Assembly: GCF_007993755.1 (NCBI RefSeq) | Contig: NZ_CP042467.1 | Location: forward strand, 5,170,001 to 5,234,000 | Direction of reading: 5' to 3' | DNA: 64,000 nucleotides | Source: Microvenator marinus | GTDB taxonomy: Bacteria; Myxococcota_A; Bradymonadia; Bradymonadales; Bradymonadaceae | Shown: positions 51,604 through 61,125 of the stretch, piece after piece | Numbering within the stretch: position 1 is the stretch's first letter | How the letters are laid out: each line of letters begins with the position of its first letter | The notes under the pieces: model-generated | The model's input: only the letters and a program-made list of their open reading frames with translations | The model's database searches: none | What the model was told of the DNA's origin: nothing | Position numbers and translations under genes: made by a program

Positions 51604-52239
51604 ATGGGTGCATTTCAAGGTAATCTCACTTACAAGTTGTTTTTTGTGGAAGGCGAGCTCCCGGATGATTGGAAGGACCGCTATCTGCAGTCGATTCGAA
51701 AGTTCTCTTTTGAAGAGTTGACGCCCGATTCTGAAGAAGAAGAAGCCATGGGGTGGGTGAGCGTGTTACGGCCGCTTCAAACCGATTTTGTGCTTAACAA
51801 CGTAGTCTATGACGACTTCCTCTGCCTCGGGCTGCGAAAGGACCGCTACACCTTGCCGTCCGACCTCTTGAAGGCTCATCTCGAAGAGCTCCAGCGCGAG
51901 TTCATGCGTAAGAACGAGAAGCAACGCCTCTCAAAATTCGAGCGAGAGGACTTGAAGACCATCGTTAAGCGAAGGCTCAAAGAACAGACGCTGCCGAAGA
52001 TGAAGGTCACCGACATGGTCTGGCAACTCTCGGCCAAACGCGTGCGATACTGGAGCCAGTCGGCCTCACAGGTCGAAGTCTTCCAAGAGTTTTTCGAGGA
52101 CACTTTCGGCCTTAACCTGCTTCCCGCAAGCCCGTATATCTACGCGCTCCAAAACGATTTGGATGACGACGAGCTCACGAACTTGGCTACGGTCGAGCCC
52201 GCGAATCTCGTGACTGGAAGCCCGACCATCGACTACTAA
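51604..52239 (+). CDS. RdgC-like protein, short form
   Basis: 211 residues from ATG 51604 with AAGGAAG upstream. LTYKLFFVEGELPD, then MGWVSVLRPLQTDF, LCLGLRKDRYTLPSDLLKAHLEELQREF, and SAKRVRYWSQSASQVEVFQEFFEDTFGLNLLP follow the RdgC plan. RdgC is a ring-shaped DNA-binding protein that limits RecA action. Typical RdgC has about 300 residues, so the C-terminal third is missing. The gene downstream may supply it. No membrane part. Confidence 0.65.
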   Translation: MGAFQGNLTYKLFFVEGELPDDWKDRYLQSIRKFSFEELTPDSEEEEAMGWVSVLRPLQTDFVLNNVVYDDFLCLGLRKDRYTLPSDLLKAHLEELQREFMRKNEKQRLSKFEREDLKTIVKRRLKEQTLPKMKVTDMVWQLSAKRVRYWSQSASQVEVFQEFFEDTFGLNLLPASPYIYALQNDLDDDELTNLATVEPANLVTGSPTIDY

Positions 52240-52272
52240 GAACTAAGGCTGGAGCCTAACGGAGTAACGCAA

Positions 52273-52821
52273 ATGGATTTGCTAGATATGATCAATAGCC
52301 GACGCTTTCTCGGCTCGGAATTTTTGATGTGGCTTTGGTTCAAGGTCGATTGTCTCGATGGACTCATGGAGGTCAAAGACCACGGGCAGGTCGAGGTTGT
52401 TTTTGATGACGCTCTGACGCTCGAGGCCTATATGGCCGAGACCGAGCGCCAGGATTTCAAAGGCGGAGCACCGGCCTACACCGAAGAGGCGAAGACCGGG
52501 CTCAGGCACGGCAAACGCGCCTCAAAAGCGAAGTTGCGCGTGATCAAAGAAGCGCGCGAATGGACCTTTACCCTCAAGGCTGAAAACCTCGAGATCGCGA
52601 GCGCCAAACTTCCGGCCGTTTTGAGCCGAGAGGATGACGAGAGATTCTATGAGCGTATGTACCTGCTCGAAGAGCTCGAAGGTATCATGGAGCGACTCTT
52701 CGAAGAATTCCTGAGATTGCGCCTGCAACCGGTCTGGGATGAGAAGATGTTGCCAGGCATTCAGGCATGGATTCAGTCCAAGGAGCTAGCAAAGCCCGGC
52801 GACTATCCCGACCTCGGTTGA
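52273..52821 (+). CDS. companion protein of the RdgC-like gene
   Basis: 182 residues; ATG 52273 follows GGAGTAACGCAA. It opens with MINSRRFLGSEFLMWLWFKVD, a phrase I associate with the C-terminal part or partner of RdgC-type proteins in delta-class bacteria. The rest is acidic and helical (REDDERFYERMYLLEELEGIMERLFEEFLRLRL) with no known catalytic motif. 33 bp after the RdgC-like gene and 6 bp before uppP, so cotranscribed. Likely a DNA-recombination accessory (inference). Confidence 0.5.
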   Translation: MDLLDMINSRRFLGSEFLMWLWFKVDCLDGLMEVKDHGQVEVVFDDALTLEAYMAETERQDFKGGAPAYTEEAKTGLRHGKRASKAKLRVIKEAREWTFTLKAENLEIASAKLPAVLSREDDERFYERMYLLEELEGIMERLFEEFLRLRLQPVWDEKMLPGIQAWIQSKELAKPGDYPDLG

Positions 52822-52827
52822 TAGGTC

Positions 52828-53691
52828 ATGAATCTCCTCGAGTCGATAGTCCTTGGGATGGTGCAGGGAGCCACTGAGTTCCTGCCCGTAAGCTCATCCG
52901 GGCATCTGGTCATCGGCCAATATTTTCTGGGCGTCAAAGAACCCGGCCTGCTTTTCGATATCATCCTGCATGTCGGAACTCTTTTGGCCGTCGTCTTCTA
53001 CTACCGCCGAGACGTGTATCTCCTTGTCCGCGATACCCTCTGGGGGCTTCGTACGTTGTTCGAAACGCGGTCGCTCAAGAAGGCCCTAGAGCGCACAGGC
53101 ACTCGAATTGCCGCATTTATCGTGCTTGCCACCATCCCTACTGGCTTGATGGGCGTGGGCATCGGCAAGATCCTCGAACCCGACGACGGCTCCGTGATTG
53201 TGACGCCGGCGTTTGTGTTCGGAATGCTCATCTTCAATGGCATCATTCTCTTCTCGAACCGATTCGTCAAAGACGCTCCGATGGACGTGGACGATTGGAA
53301 CTTGACCTGGAAAAAGGCCCTCATCGTAGGTGTTACGCAGGGATTCGCCGTGTTGCCGGGGATTTCTCGGTCTGGCACGACCATCACCACCGCTCTCTAC
53401 CTCGGCGTCTCGCGCCCAGAAGCCGCTCGATTCTCGTTCCTCCTTTCAATCCCTGCAATTCTTGGCGCCGTCGTCTTGAAATTTGATCCCAGCGTATTTT
53501 CTGGGGAAGACGGCGACTCAGCCATCCTCATCTACACGGCTGGGGCATTGGTGGCTGGCGTGGTCGGGTACCTTTGTCTCAAGCTACTCGTGTCGCTTCT
53601 GCAGAAGGCCCGATTCTTCCATTTTGCGTGGTATTCGTGGGCCGTTGGGGTCCTTGGCCTACTCTACCTCGTGCTTCACTCGCCCGTCTGA
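52828..53691 (+). CDS. uppP: undecaprenyl-diphosphate phosphatase
   Basis: 287 residues with about eight membrane helices. [14 protein letters not shown] and [10 protein letters not shown] are the two catalytic UppP/BacA motifs (Glu, Ser and Arg residues). The enzyme dephosphorylates undecaprenyl diphosphate so that the lipid carrier of peptidoglycan and O-antigen synthesis is recycled. Starts 6 bp after the RdgC companion. Its last 16 bp overlap the 3' end of the ABC exporter gene on the other strand. Confidence 0.93.
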   Translation: MNLLESIVLGMVQGATEFLPVSSSGHLVIGQYFLGVKEPGLLFDIILHVGTLLAVVFYYRRDVYLLVRDTLWGLRTLFETRSLKKALERTGTRIAAFIVLATIPTGLMGVGIGKILEPDDGSVIVTPAFVFGMLIFNGIILFSNRFVKDAPMDVDDWNLTWKKALIVGVTQGFAVLPGISRSGTTITTALYLGVSRPEAARFSFLLSIPAILGAVVLKFDPSVFSGEDGDSAILIYTAGALVAGVVGYLCLKLLVSLLQKARFFHFAWYSWAVGVLGLLYLVLHSPV

Positions 53692-55430
53692 ACGCGCCAG
53701 AGACGCGCATAAGTCCCATTCAAATCCACTAACTCCTCGTGCGTGCCATGTTCGGTAATCTTGCCGTGCTCCATCACGATGATGGAGTCAGCACGTCGAA
53801 CTGTAGACAAGCGGTGGGCCACGATGAGCGTGGTGCGCTCCTTAGAAATCTTTTCCAACGAACGCTGAATCGCAGCCTCGGTCTCGTTATCAACGGCCGA
53901 TGTCGCCTCGTCCAAAATAAGGATGGGTGGGTTTTTGAGGAGGGCTCGAGCAATCGAGATTCGCTGTCGCTGCCCGCCAGACAGCGTCTCACCGCGCTCA
54001 CCCACGATGGTTTTGAGGCCGAGAGGAAGCTTTTCCACAAACTCCATCGCTTCGGCCTGACGGGCGACTTCCTCAATCTCCTTCAGCGTAGCGTCTTCCG
54101 AGCCATAACGAATATTCTCCTCGACCGTGCCGTGGAAGAGAAAGACATGCTGCGAGACGAGGCCAATGGCGCGTCTTAGGGCATCGAGCTCGAGCTCCTC
54201 TATGGGCGTTCCATCTACGAGGATTTTCCCCGCCCGCGGGTCGTAGAATCTGAGGAGTAGATTGATGAGCGTGGTCTTTCCAGACCCCGTCGCGCCAACG
54301 ACTCCGAGCGTGGCTCCCGCTGGAATCTTAAGGTCGAAGCCATTCAGAAGGTTTTCGCGGTTGGGGTAGCCAAAATCAACGCCCTGAAACTCGATTTCGC
54401 CGTGGATCGCCTCCGGCCTAAGCCCTCCGCTTTGAATCTCAATCGGCGTCTCGAGAAGGTCCAGGATGCGTTGCGTAGAGGCCATGGCGCGCTGATATGT
54501 GTCGAAGGTCCGTCCGAGCCGCGTCAAGGGCCAGAGAAGCCGCTGAGTGAGGAAAACCATCACGCTGTACGTACCCACAGCGAGTTTCTCATCGAGAACG
54601 AGCACGCCGCCGTAAACGAGGGTCGCGACGAATCCGACGACAATCGCCATTCGGATAAGCGGAGAGAATGCCGACGCGAGCTTGATGGCGTCCCGATTAG
54701 CGTCCTCGTAGGCGCGGCTCTCGGCCTCAATACGTTTGGATTCGTAGGCCTCGGTCGCAAAGCTCTTGATGGTGGCGATGCCGCTCAGATTATTGGAGAG
54801 CTGCGAGTTCAACGATGCAACACGTTCGCGAACCCTTGCGTATTTCGGAGCCAAAAGACGCTGAAACTTAAACGATCCCCAGAGCACGATTGGGATCGGA
54901 AGCATGGCCATCCACGCCACGCCTGGCGCCATGACAAAAAACGCTCCACAAATCACGATGGCCGTTGTCGCCACCTGAAGCAGGTCGTTTGCCCCTTCGT
55001 CTAGAAAACGTTCGAGCTGGTTTACATCGTCGTTCAGAATGGCCATCAGCGAGCCCGTGCTCTTCTCATGAAAGAATTTGAGCTCGAGGTCTTGGATATG
55101 CTCGTAGGCTTTCTGCCTCAAGTCGTGCTGAATGGTCTGGGCGAGGTTACGCCAAAGTCTGGCCGCCGCGTATTCGAACGCCGATTCTAAGGCCCAGATC
55201 ACCACGGTAACTGCCGCCAGAACCACGAGCTGGTCGAAGGCGTCGGTGACGCCAAAGCTCGCGATGAGCGAGTCTTCGCGCTCGACCACGGTATCCACCG
55301 CGGCGCCGATTAGGGCAGGGGGCGCAAGGTCGAAAATCTTGTTCAATACCGACGACGCGCCAGCCAACCACACGCGCTTGCGGTGTTGCCTTGCGACGGT
55401 CAGTAGTCGCTTTAAAGGATGCTCTTTCAC
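53676..55430 (-). CDS. ABC exporter (fused membrane and ATPase domains)
   Basis: 584 residues. The N-terminal transmembrane domain (about 20-310, six helices) is followed by an ABC ATPase with Walker A GATGSGKT, signature LSGGQRQR, Walker [13 protein letters not shown] and switch His [12 protein letters not shown]. It works as a homo- or heterodimer exporting lipids, peptides or drugs (MsbA/LmrA-like). The substrate is not evident. Followed upstream by the SAM-hydrolase gene (6-bp gap), so likely cotranscribed. Confidence 0.9.
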   Translation of the reverse strand: MKEHPLKRLLTVARQHRKRVWLAGASSVLNKIFDLAPPALIGAAVDTVVEREDSLIASFGVTDAFDQLVVLAAVTVVIWALESAFEYAAARLWRNLAQTIQHDLRQKAYEHIQDLELKFFHEKSTGSLMAILNDDVNQLERFLDEGANDLLQVATTAIVICGAFFVMAPGVAWMAMLPIPIVLWGSFKFQRLLAPKYARVRERVASLNSQLSNNLSGIATIKSFATEAYESKRIEAESRAYEDANRDAIKLASAFSPLIRMAIVVGFVATLVYGGVLVLDEKLAVGTYSVMVFLTQRLLWPLTRLGRTFDTYQRAMASTQRILDLLETPIEIQSGGLRPEAIHGEIEFQGVDFGYPNRENLLNGFDLKIPAGATLGVVGATGSGKTTLINLLLRFYDPRAGKILVDGTPIEELELDALRRAIGLVSQHVFLFHGTVEENIRYGSEDATLKEIEEVARQAEAMEFVEKLPLGLKTIVGERGETLSGGQRQRISIARALLKNPPILILDEATSAVDNETEAAIQRSLEKISKERTTLIVAHRLSTVRRADSIIVMEHGKITEHGTHEELVDLNGTYARLWRVQTGE

Positions 55431-55436
55431 GGCGGC

Positions 55437-56231
55437 TTAGATGCGTTCGGTTTCGATATGAAGCATATTTCGCTGCTTGAGGTCTAATTGCTCAGCAGCG
55501 CTGCCGTTTCGGATGCCGATTTCGAGGAAATCCGTAGAGTTGAAGTAAGCGACCGGGTCATTCTTGGCCACGTGGGCAAAGGACTCCGCGAACTGAGCGC
55601 GATGCTCCTTGATTCGAGCGAATACCGGACGCCTTTGCGCGGCCTCCATGACGTCTCGAGAGAGGTTGGTCACCACGTTTCCGAAATGGTCCACGTGCAC
55701 GATTCTGCACTCGATTCCGCTCTCTTTGATGAGCGGGCCAATCTCAGGAAGGCGCACCAAACTCTCGATCTCAATCTCATAGCCAAGCTCCTCGAAAGCC
55801 ACGCCACGAGCCAGATGGCCAGCAACCGGAGAGAAGATATCGCGTCCATGGAAGGTCTTTGACACGCGTGGCAGATGGAAGTCTGAATTGCTCAGTTCCA
55901 CAGCTTTCAACGGCGGGGTCAGGTCATACGCCATGTTGAAGAGCCCGTTGTCTGGCCCGATATACGTGAGTTGGCCGGCCTGCACCGCAATGGCGCGCCT
56001 AGAAGTTCCCACACCTGGGTCCACCACACCGAGCACAATCGAGTTTTCAGGAAGATACGCCACTGCGCTCGCCACTAGATAGGCCCCCGACATGACGTTA
56101 TGCGCCGGGACCTCGTGACATAGGTCGATGAGCTGAGCATCAGGGCTTAAGCCCTTGATCACCGACTTCATGATGCCCACGTAGGCGTCTCGGTAACCAA
56201 AATCCGAAATCATTGCGATAGTGCGGCTCAT
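55437..56231 (-). CDS. SAM hydroxide adenosyltransferase (DUF62 family)
   Basis: 264 residues. The family motifs MISDFGYRDAYVGIMK, VVDPGVGTSRRAIAV, YIGPDNGLF and TFHGRDIFSPVAGHLA are all present. These enzymes hydrolyse S-adenosylmethionine to adenosine and methionine; relatives are the fluorinase and chlorinase. Halide-specific loops cannot be judged by eye, but the general motif set fits the common hydrolase. Cytoplasmic. It is the first gene of a pair with the ABC exporter. Confidence 0.88.
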   Translation of the reverse strand: MSRTIAMISDFGYRDAYVGIMKSVIKGLSPDAQLIDLCHEVPAHNVMSGAYLVASAVAYLPENSIVLGVVDPGVGTSRRAIAVQAGQLTYIGPDNGLFNMAYDLTPPLKAVELSNSDFHLPRVSKTFHGRDIFSPVAGHLARGVAFEELGYEIEIESLVRLPEIGPLIKESGIECRIVHVDHFGNVVTNLSRDVMEAAQRRPVFARIKEHRAQFAESFAHVAKNDPVAYFNSTDFLEIGIRNGSAAEQLDLKQRNMLHIETERI

Positions 56232-56305
56232 TTATTCCTCAGGTGCCGAAGTCGCAATCTTTTACCACCTTGCGAGCTCCCCTGCGATAACGATTCAGAG
56301 GAAAT

Positions 56306-57457
56306 TTAGAGCCAACCTAACTTTTTGAACGCTACGATAAAGCCCAGCGCGACTATCGCCATCAGGCCGAGTGCTCCCAGATAACCGAAGGTCCAAGTCA
56401 GCTCGGGCATATTGTAGGGCGAGCCGCTAAAGTTCATGCCGTAAACGCCGGCGATAAAGCTCAAGGGCAGGAAAATCGTGGAGATAATCGCCAGGACTTT
56501 CATCACCTCGTTGAGTTTTTGGCTCAACCCCGAGAGGTACAAATCCATGGTGGCTGCGGAGAGCTCGCGGTAATTCTCAGTCAGATCCACAAGCTGAATC
56601 GTGTGGTCGTAACAGTCTCGAAGATAGACTTGAGTGTCTTTGGAGATGATCGTGTCGGGGCGCATAAGCGCTGAGATCGCCTCACGCTGTGGCCATAGGG
56701 CGCGGCGCAACGTGAAGAGCTCGCGGCGTATGGCGTGCACGCGTTCCATGGCGTCTTTGGAGGGGCGATCGAGCACCTCGAGCTCGAGTTCTTCGAGGGA
56801 GTCCCCTAGTTTCTCTAAGAGCGGGAAGTACGCGTCCACCATAGCGTCGATGATGGTGTAGGCTAGATAGTCTGCCTTTTGTTTGCGAATTCGTCCTCGG
56901 CCCAGTCGAAGCCTCTCACGTACCACTTCGAGGCAGTCTCCTGGTTTTTCCTGAAAGGTGATGAGCGAGTTCTCGAAGATCAGAAGCGAGACTTGTTCCA
57001 TTTGGAAACCGTCTCCATCTGGGCTGACCATGCGGGCCACATAGTAGAGATAATTATCGAACTCTTCGAGTTTGGCCCGCTGATGCGTGTGCGCGATATC
57101 TTCGAGGACGAGTGGGTGAACGCCGAATATCTCCCCGAGTTTGCGGATGACTTCTTCGCTTCCCACGCCGTCCACATCCAGCCAGTGGATGGGCCATTGC
57201 TCCATGAGGGCCGGAAGCTCGTCGAGCGTGGTGAGTTCTGCCTCAAAACACTCGTCAGGCGTGATTCCCACAAAGTTGAGTTTTGGCTGTCTCGCATCCG
57301 GATAGATCTGGATGGTGCCGGGGGCGGCGCCAGCCGGGTTTCTCCTTGGCCGGCGCTCTACGAGGCCTAGAGCGCCTTTCGCAAGCTTGACGTATTTTTT
57401 ATAAGAGTAAATGCGGGCTCCGTGTAGACGCTTATTGCGCCATCTTGACCAGTTCAT
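56306..57457 (-). CDS. corA: CorA-type magnesium/cobalt transporter
   Basis: 383 residues from ATG 57457, overlapping phhA by 26 bp; the frame is open to 57550 but inside phhA, and no better start is seen. A long cytoplasmic N-domain with an alpha/beta start is followed by the coiled stalk (KLGDSLEELELEVLDRPSK) and two membrane helices. The first ends in the selectivity motif YGMNF (GMN), and a loop follows before the second helix. CorA forms pentameric channels for Mg2+. Same direction as phhA and glpD. Confidence 0.9.
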   Translation of the reverse strand: MNWSRWRNKRLHGARIYSYKKYVKLAKGALGLVERRPRRNPAGAAPGTIQIYPDARQPKLNFVGITPDECFEAELTTLDELPALMEQWPIHWLDVDGVGSEEVIRKLGEIFGVHPLVLEDIAHTHQRAKLEEFDNYLYYVARMVSPDGDGFQMEQVSLLIFENSLITFQEKPGDCLEVVRERLRLGRGRIRKQKADYLAYTIIDAMVDAYFPLLEKLGDSLEELELEVLDRPSKDAMERVHAIRRELFTLRRALWPQREAISALMRPDTIISKDTQVYLRDCYDHTIQLVDLTENYRELSAATMDLYLSGLSQKLNEVMKVLAIISTIFLPLSFIAGVYGMNFSGSPYNMPELTWTFGYLGALGLMAIVALGFIVAFKKLGWL

Positions 57458-58289
57458 AGGCAAGGTCGGCCACCTGCTCGTAAGACTCAGCCACAAAGAA
57501 GATTTCTTGCGGTGCGTCGTAGTCGATGGAGAGCTGACGAATCGCCTCAATGCTGAAAGGCTTTTTCTCGATCTGAGGGTCGATGGACCGCAGCAAATCT
57601 TGCACGCCGCCGTTATTGCCCGCGCCGAAGATCTTCAGCTCGCCGTCTTCCAGGATCAGACCGTATTCCACCGTGTACCAATAGAAGAGGCCGATCAGGT
57701 CCAGCATCTCCATGTTGTTGGACTCCACGGCAGCCTTCGCCGCGTTGCCGATCTCAATCGAGAGGTCCACAAAAGGCTGGTGCATGAACATGGCCGCGTG
57801 ACCACGCAACTCATGCAGAATGTCGGGCTCGGGCGTGAAGAACGGGTACGAAGGGTGCCGGATATAAGGCGTGCTTCGCATCACCTTATTGCAGAGCATC
57901 GTCAAGAATTCGCCCTTATCCAAAAGACCACCAACCGGGGCGAGCATGAAGCCGGTTTCGGCCTCCATCTTGGCCGAGACGTCATCGAGCTGCGGAACCT
58001 CATCGATTGGAAGTCCAAGTTTCTCGCGGCCCTCAAGGTAGGCTTCGCACGAGTACCTGTCTTGAAGACGCATCAAGATCTCCGAGACCAATCGCCAGGT
58101 CTCATGCTCGTTCTTATTGTACTCGTACTTGGGAATGTACGGCCAAGACTCTTGAGATTGAGCCGTAAGCGCCTCGACACGAGCCCGATAGGCCGCATCA
58201 TGAGCGCCCGGATAAGCCGTTTGGACAATGCTTCCATACTCATTCGAAGCAAAAGGAATTTCTTTCAAAAAGTCACGATTCCGACGCAT
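57432..58289 (-). CDS. phhA: phenylalanine-4-monooxygenase, biopterin-dependent
   Basis: 285 residues from ATG 58289, chosen for the strong site GGAGGTAGGT; the frame stays open to 58349. The iron ligands lie in EPDILHELRGH (two His) and the Glu of FYWYTVEYGL. This is the aromatic amino acid hydroxylase family, converting Phe to Tyr with tetrahydropterin and oxygen. The region after the ligand motif (AAMFMHQPFVDLSIEIGNAAKAA) differs from Pseudomonas-type PhhA, so substrate preference is less certain. No pterin dehydratase gene is adjacent. Confidence 0.85.
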   Translation of the reverse strand: MRRNRDFLKEIPFASNEYGSIVQTAYPGAHDAAYRARVEALTAQSQESWPYIPKYEYNKNEHETWRLVSEILMRLQDRYSCEAYLEGREKLGLPIDEVPQLDDVSAKMEAETGFMLAPVGGLLDKGEFLTMLCNKVMRSTPYIRHPSYPFFTPEPDILHELRGHAAMFMHQPFVDLSIEIGNAAKAAVESNNMEMLDLIGLFYWYTVEYGLILEDGELKIFGAGNNGGVQDLLRSIDPQIEKKPFSIEAIRQLSIDYDAPQEIFFVAESYEQVADLAYELVKMAQ

Positions 58290-58332
58290 ACCTACCTCCG
58301 TTCCAGTCGTCTGGAACATAGCGCACCGTCGG

Positions 58333-59997
58333 CTAAAGGCAAGCGTCAAGCCACGCTCGAGACAAACTCACATCGTGTTGATACTGGGCGACATTGCGCT
58401 CGATATCTTCGGGGCTCCAGCCGAGCAAACCGCCCATATGCGCTGCAACTTTTGGCGCGTCGCCAATTCCCTGGTCCTTTGCGCGGTAGAAAATCTGAGT
58501 GCGTTGGATCAACATATCGGTCAGGGTCGCCGCGAGCTCGTGGTTCACGGCGTAGTCGATCTGCGCATAAACTTCAGGTCGTCCTTGTACCATCGGCTTC
58601 GCAAGCTCAGGCTTGTCGGCCACTAGTGCCGCGACGTCCAACGCCCTCATTCCATAAGTATTGGCGAGGAGCCGCGCGCTCTCAGCCGAGAGGTGTCCGC
58701 CTGACTTCTCGAGGACCTGAGTGGTTACACTTTGGTGGTCATCGTCCTCGGGCCAGCCGACCGCGCCAGGCAAAGGCTCAGTATCTGTATGAGCCGCTTT
58801 GAGTTTTTCCTTCAACTTGCCGCTCATTCTGAGCATCTTGACTGCCGTATCCACAACTTCAGCGGACATGCGTCGGTAGGTCGTGAGCTTGCCGCCGGCG
58901 ATGGTGATCAGCCCTTGCTCCGAGATCAGAATCTCGTGTTCGCGAGAAACAGCGCTTTCCGAAACTCCACCTTGCCGAATCAGCGGTCGCAAGCCCGCCC
59001 AAGTGGAGATCACGTCGTCGCGCGAAATCTGGTGCTCGGGGAAGTAGTGATTCGACGCGTCGATCAGATAGTCCACGTCCTCAAGGGTTGCGTAGACGTC
59101 GCCAGGATCGCCTTCGTAGTCTGTATCTGTGGTCCCGATATACGTTTGCTCACCCCAGGGAATGGCGAAGAGCACGCGTTTATCTTCAGGGTGGAAGCAG
59201 ACGACCGCGTTGTTCACGGGGAGCCGGCTCGAATCGACGACGATATGAACGCCTTTGGTTGGACGAAGAACTTCGCTCGGTTTGGTCGAGGCCATACTCA
59301 AGAGGTGGTCTGTCCACGGACCAGTAGCGTTGATCGTGACCGATGCCCGAATCTCTTTGGTCGCGCCGGTAAACTGGTCTCGCACACGGGCACCTTCAAT
59401 CTTCCCAGATTCACCAAAGATAAACTCCTCACACCGCGCCCATGTCGCAACGATCGCTCCGTGTTCTACCGCATCGAGCGCCGACTCAAGCGTCAGGCGC
59501 GCGTCATCCGTGGAGCAATCGTAGTAAAGCGGGGCGCCTTGAAGCTCTTCGTTTCGAAGCGCGGGCTCCTCCTTTTTGACGTCAGCTCGCTTCAAGAGGC
59601 GGTGGCGTTTCGGCGTGCGGAAAAGGCTCAAACCCTCATAGATCCACATACCCGCATTGATCGTGTGAATGCCGCGCCTCGAGCCTTTGTAAACGGGGAA
59701 AAGAAAGCCGAGCGGGTTGACCAGGTGAGGCGCAATATCAAGTAGAATGCGGCGCTCAGAGACCGACTCAAACACGAGCGCAAACTCGAGCTGCTCAAGG
59801 TATCTCAGCCCGCCGTGCACAAGTTTCGACGACCTCGACGAGGTCCCGTAGGCGAGGTCCTTTTGCTCGACGACGCACACCTTTAAGCCGCGCCGGCTCG
59901 CGTCTCGCGCGATTCCTGCGCCGTTGATTCCACCACCAATGATCAAGACATCAACATCTTCACCAAGCTTTTCCCACATCTCTTTACGTGTTGGCAT
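58333..59997 (-). CDS. glpD: aerobic glycerol-3-phosphate dehydrogenase
   Basis: 554 residues from ATG 59997 (GGAG upstream); the frame is open to 60381, but that stretch runs into the divergent yqjG promoter and coding region. An FAD dinucleotide fold (VDVLIIGGGINGAGIARDASRRGLKVCVVEQ) is followed by SSKLVHGGLRYLEQLEF, the substrate-site signature of GlpD. The C-terminal domain is the usual alpha-helical GlpD extension. It passes electrons from glycerol-3-phosphate to quinones at the membrane. No glpK or glpF is near. 43 bp before phhA. Confidence 0.92.
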   Translation of the reverse strand: MPTRKEMWEKLGEDVDVLIIGGGINGAGIARDASRRGLKVCVVEQKDLAYGTSSRSSKLVHGGLRYLEQLEFALVFESVSERRILLDIAPHLVNPLGFLFPVYKGSRRGIHTINAGMWIYEGLSLFRTPKRHRLLKRADVKKEEPALRNEELQGAPLYYDCSTDDARLTLESALDAVEHGAIVATWARCEEFIFGESGKIEGARVRDQFTGATKEIRASVTINATGPWTDHLLSMASTKPSEVLRPTKGVHIVVDSSRLPVNNAVVCFHPEDKRVLFAIPWGEQTYIGTTDTDYEGDPGDVYATLEDVDYLIDASNHYFPEHQISRDDVISTWAGLRPLIRQGGVSESAVSREHEILISEQGLITIAGGKLTTYRRMSAEVVDTAVKMLRMSGKLKEKLKAAHTDTEPLPGAVGWPEDDDHQSVTTQVLEKSGGHLSAESARLLANTYGMRALDVAALVADKPELAKPMVQGRPEVYAQIDYAVNHELAATLTDMLIQRTQIFYRAKDQGIGDAPKVAAHMGGLLGWSPEDIERNVAQYQHDVSLSRAWLDACL

Positions 59998-60171
59998 TCT
60001 GCGCTCCATCAACTGCTCGTGGAGTCGATAACCTTGATGATGCGTTGCGTCAATCAAGCTCCACATGACTCCGATGAGATGCAAGCTCTCCGGTTTCGGA
60101 ATCAAATCGCGTCTACGTGGCATCCTAAGGGCGACAAATGAGTATTTTCGAAACAAAGACAAGGATTTGAA

Positions 60172-61125
60172 ATGGGATACATGCACGAAGGACAATGGCG
60201 GACGGATTGGTACGAGCCCGACGAAGAAGGTCGGTTCAAGCGGCCCGAGACCCAGTTTCGAGGGCGTATCGGGGACGATCGGTTCCCGGCAGCCGAAGGC
60301 CGCTACCACCTCTACGTTTCCTACGCCTGTCCTTGGGCCCACCGTACGCTGATCGCGCGGGCCCTCAAGGGCCTCCATCACGCCATCGATGTCTCAGTGG
60401 TTCATTATTTTATGGGCGATGACGGCTGGACCTTCGACAAGACCGACGGCACCCAGGGCGATATCCTCTTCGGAAGCCAATTCCTTCGCGATGTCTACAA
60501 GCGGGCGGATTCCGACTACACGGGTCGAGTCACCGTCCCGGTGCTTTACGACACCATGGAAAAGACGATCGTGAACAACGAGTCGCGCGAGATCCTACGG
60601 ATGTTCTCAAAGAATTTTGAGGAACAAGCGATCCGCGAAATTGACCTCGCGCCTGACGACCTCATCCCTAGCATTGATGAGGCGATCACCGCGATCTATG
60701 AGCCCATCAACAATGGGGTGTATCGGGCTGGTTTTGCTACCACTCAAAAGGCCTACGAAGAGGCAGTTCACGAGGTCTTCAAGGCGCTAGACCACTGGGA
60801 TGAAGTGCTCGGCAAACAACCGTGGCTCTGTGGGGATAAATTCACCGAAGCGGACATCTGCATGTTCACAACTCTCGTGCGATTTGATCCGGTCTATCAG
60901 TACCATTTCAAATGCAATATCAAAGCCTTGAACGATTACCAGAACCTATGGCCCTATGTGCGGCGCATCTATCAAAACCCGCTCATCAAGCAGACGGTGA
61001 ACTTCAAACATATCAAGCACCACTACTTCGAGTCCCACCCGATGATTAACCCCACTCGCATTGTCCCAGTCGGGCCCAATCTGAATTGGGACGAGCCCGT
61101 GGATGGAAGCGCGTCAATCGGGTGA
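60172..61125 (+). CDS. yqjG: glutathionyl-hydroquinone reductase
   Basis: 317 residues. The N-terminal thioredoxin-like domain has the Cys motif YACPWAHRTLI, and the C-terminal helical domain is that of the Xi/omega glutathione-S-transferase class. SESREI-like substrate contact VNNESREILRMF follows. The enzyme removes glutathione from glutathionyl-hydroquinones. ATG 60172 follows AAGGATTTGA. Divergent from glpD; its 3' end overlaps the ribonuclease gene by 12 bp. Confidence 0.9.
   Translation: MGYMHEGQWRTDWYEPDEEGRFKRPETQFRGRIGDDRFPAAEGRYHLYVSYACPWAHRTLIARALKGLHHAIDVSVVHYFMGDDGWTFDKTDGTQGDILFGSQFLRDVYKRADSDYTGRVTVPVLYDTMEKTIVNNESREILRMFSKNFEEQAIREIDLAPDDLIPSIDEAITAIYEPINNGVYRAGFATTQKAYEEAVHEVFKALDHWDEVLGKQPWLCGDKFTEADICMFTTLVRFDPVYQYHFKCNIKALNDYQNLWPYVRRIYQNPLIKQTVNFKHIKHHYFESHPMINPTRIVPVGPNLNWDEPVDGSASIG

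Noticed and set aside
57411-58802. 463-residue open frame on the + strand
   Set aside because: It is antisense to phhA and glpD, which have clear catalytic motifs; its composition is a typical mirror of those genes.
58732-59745. 337-residue open frame on the + strand
   Set aside because: Antisense to glpD; no start signal or protein motif.
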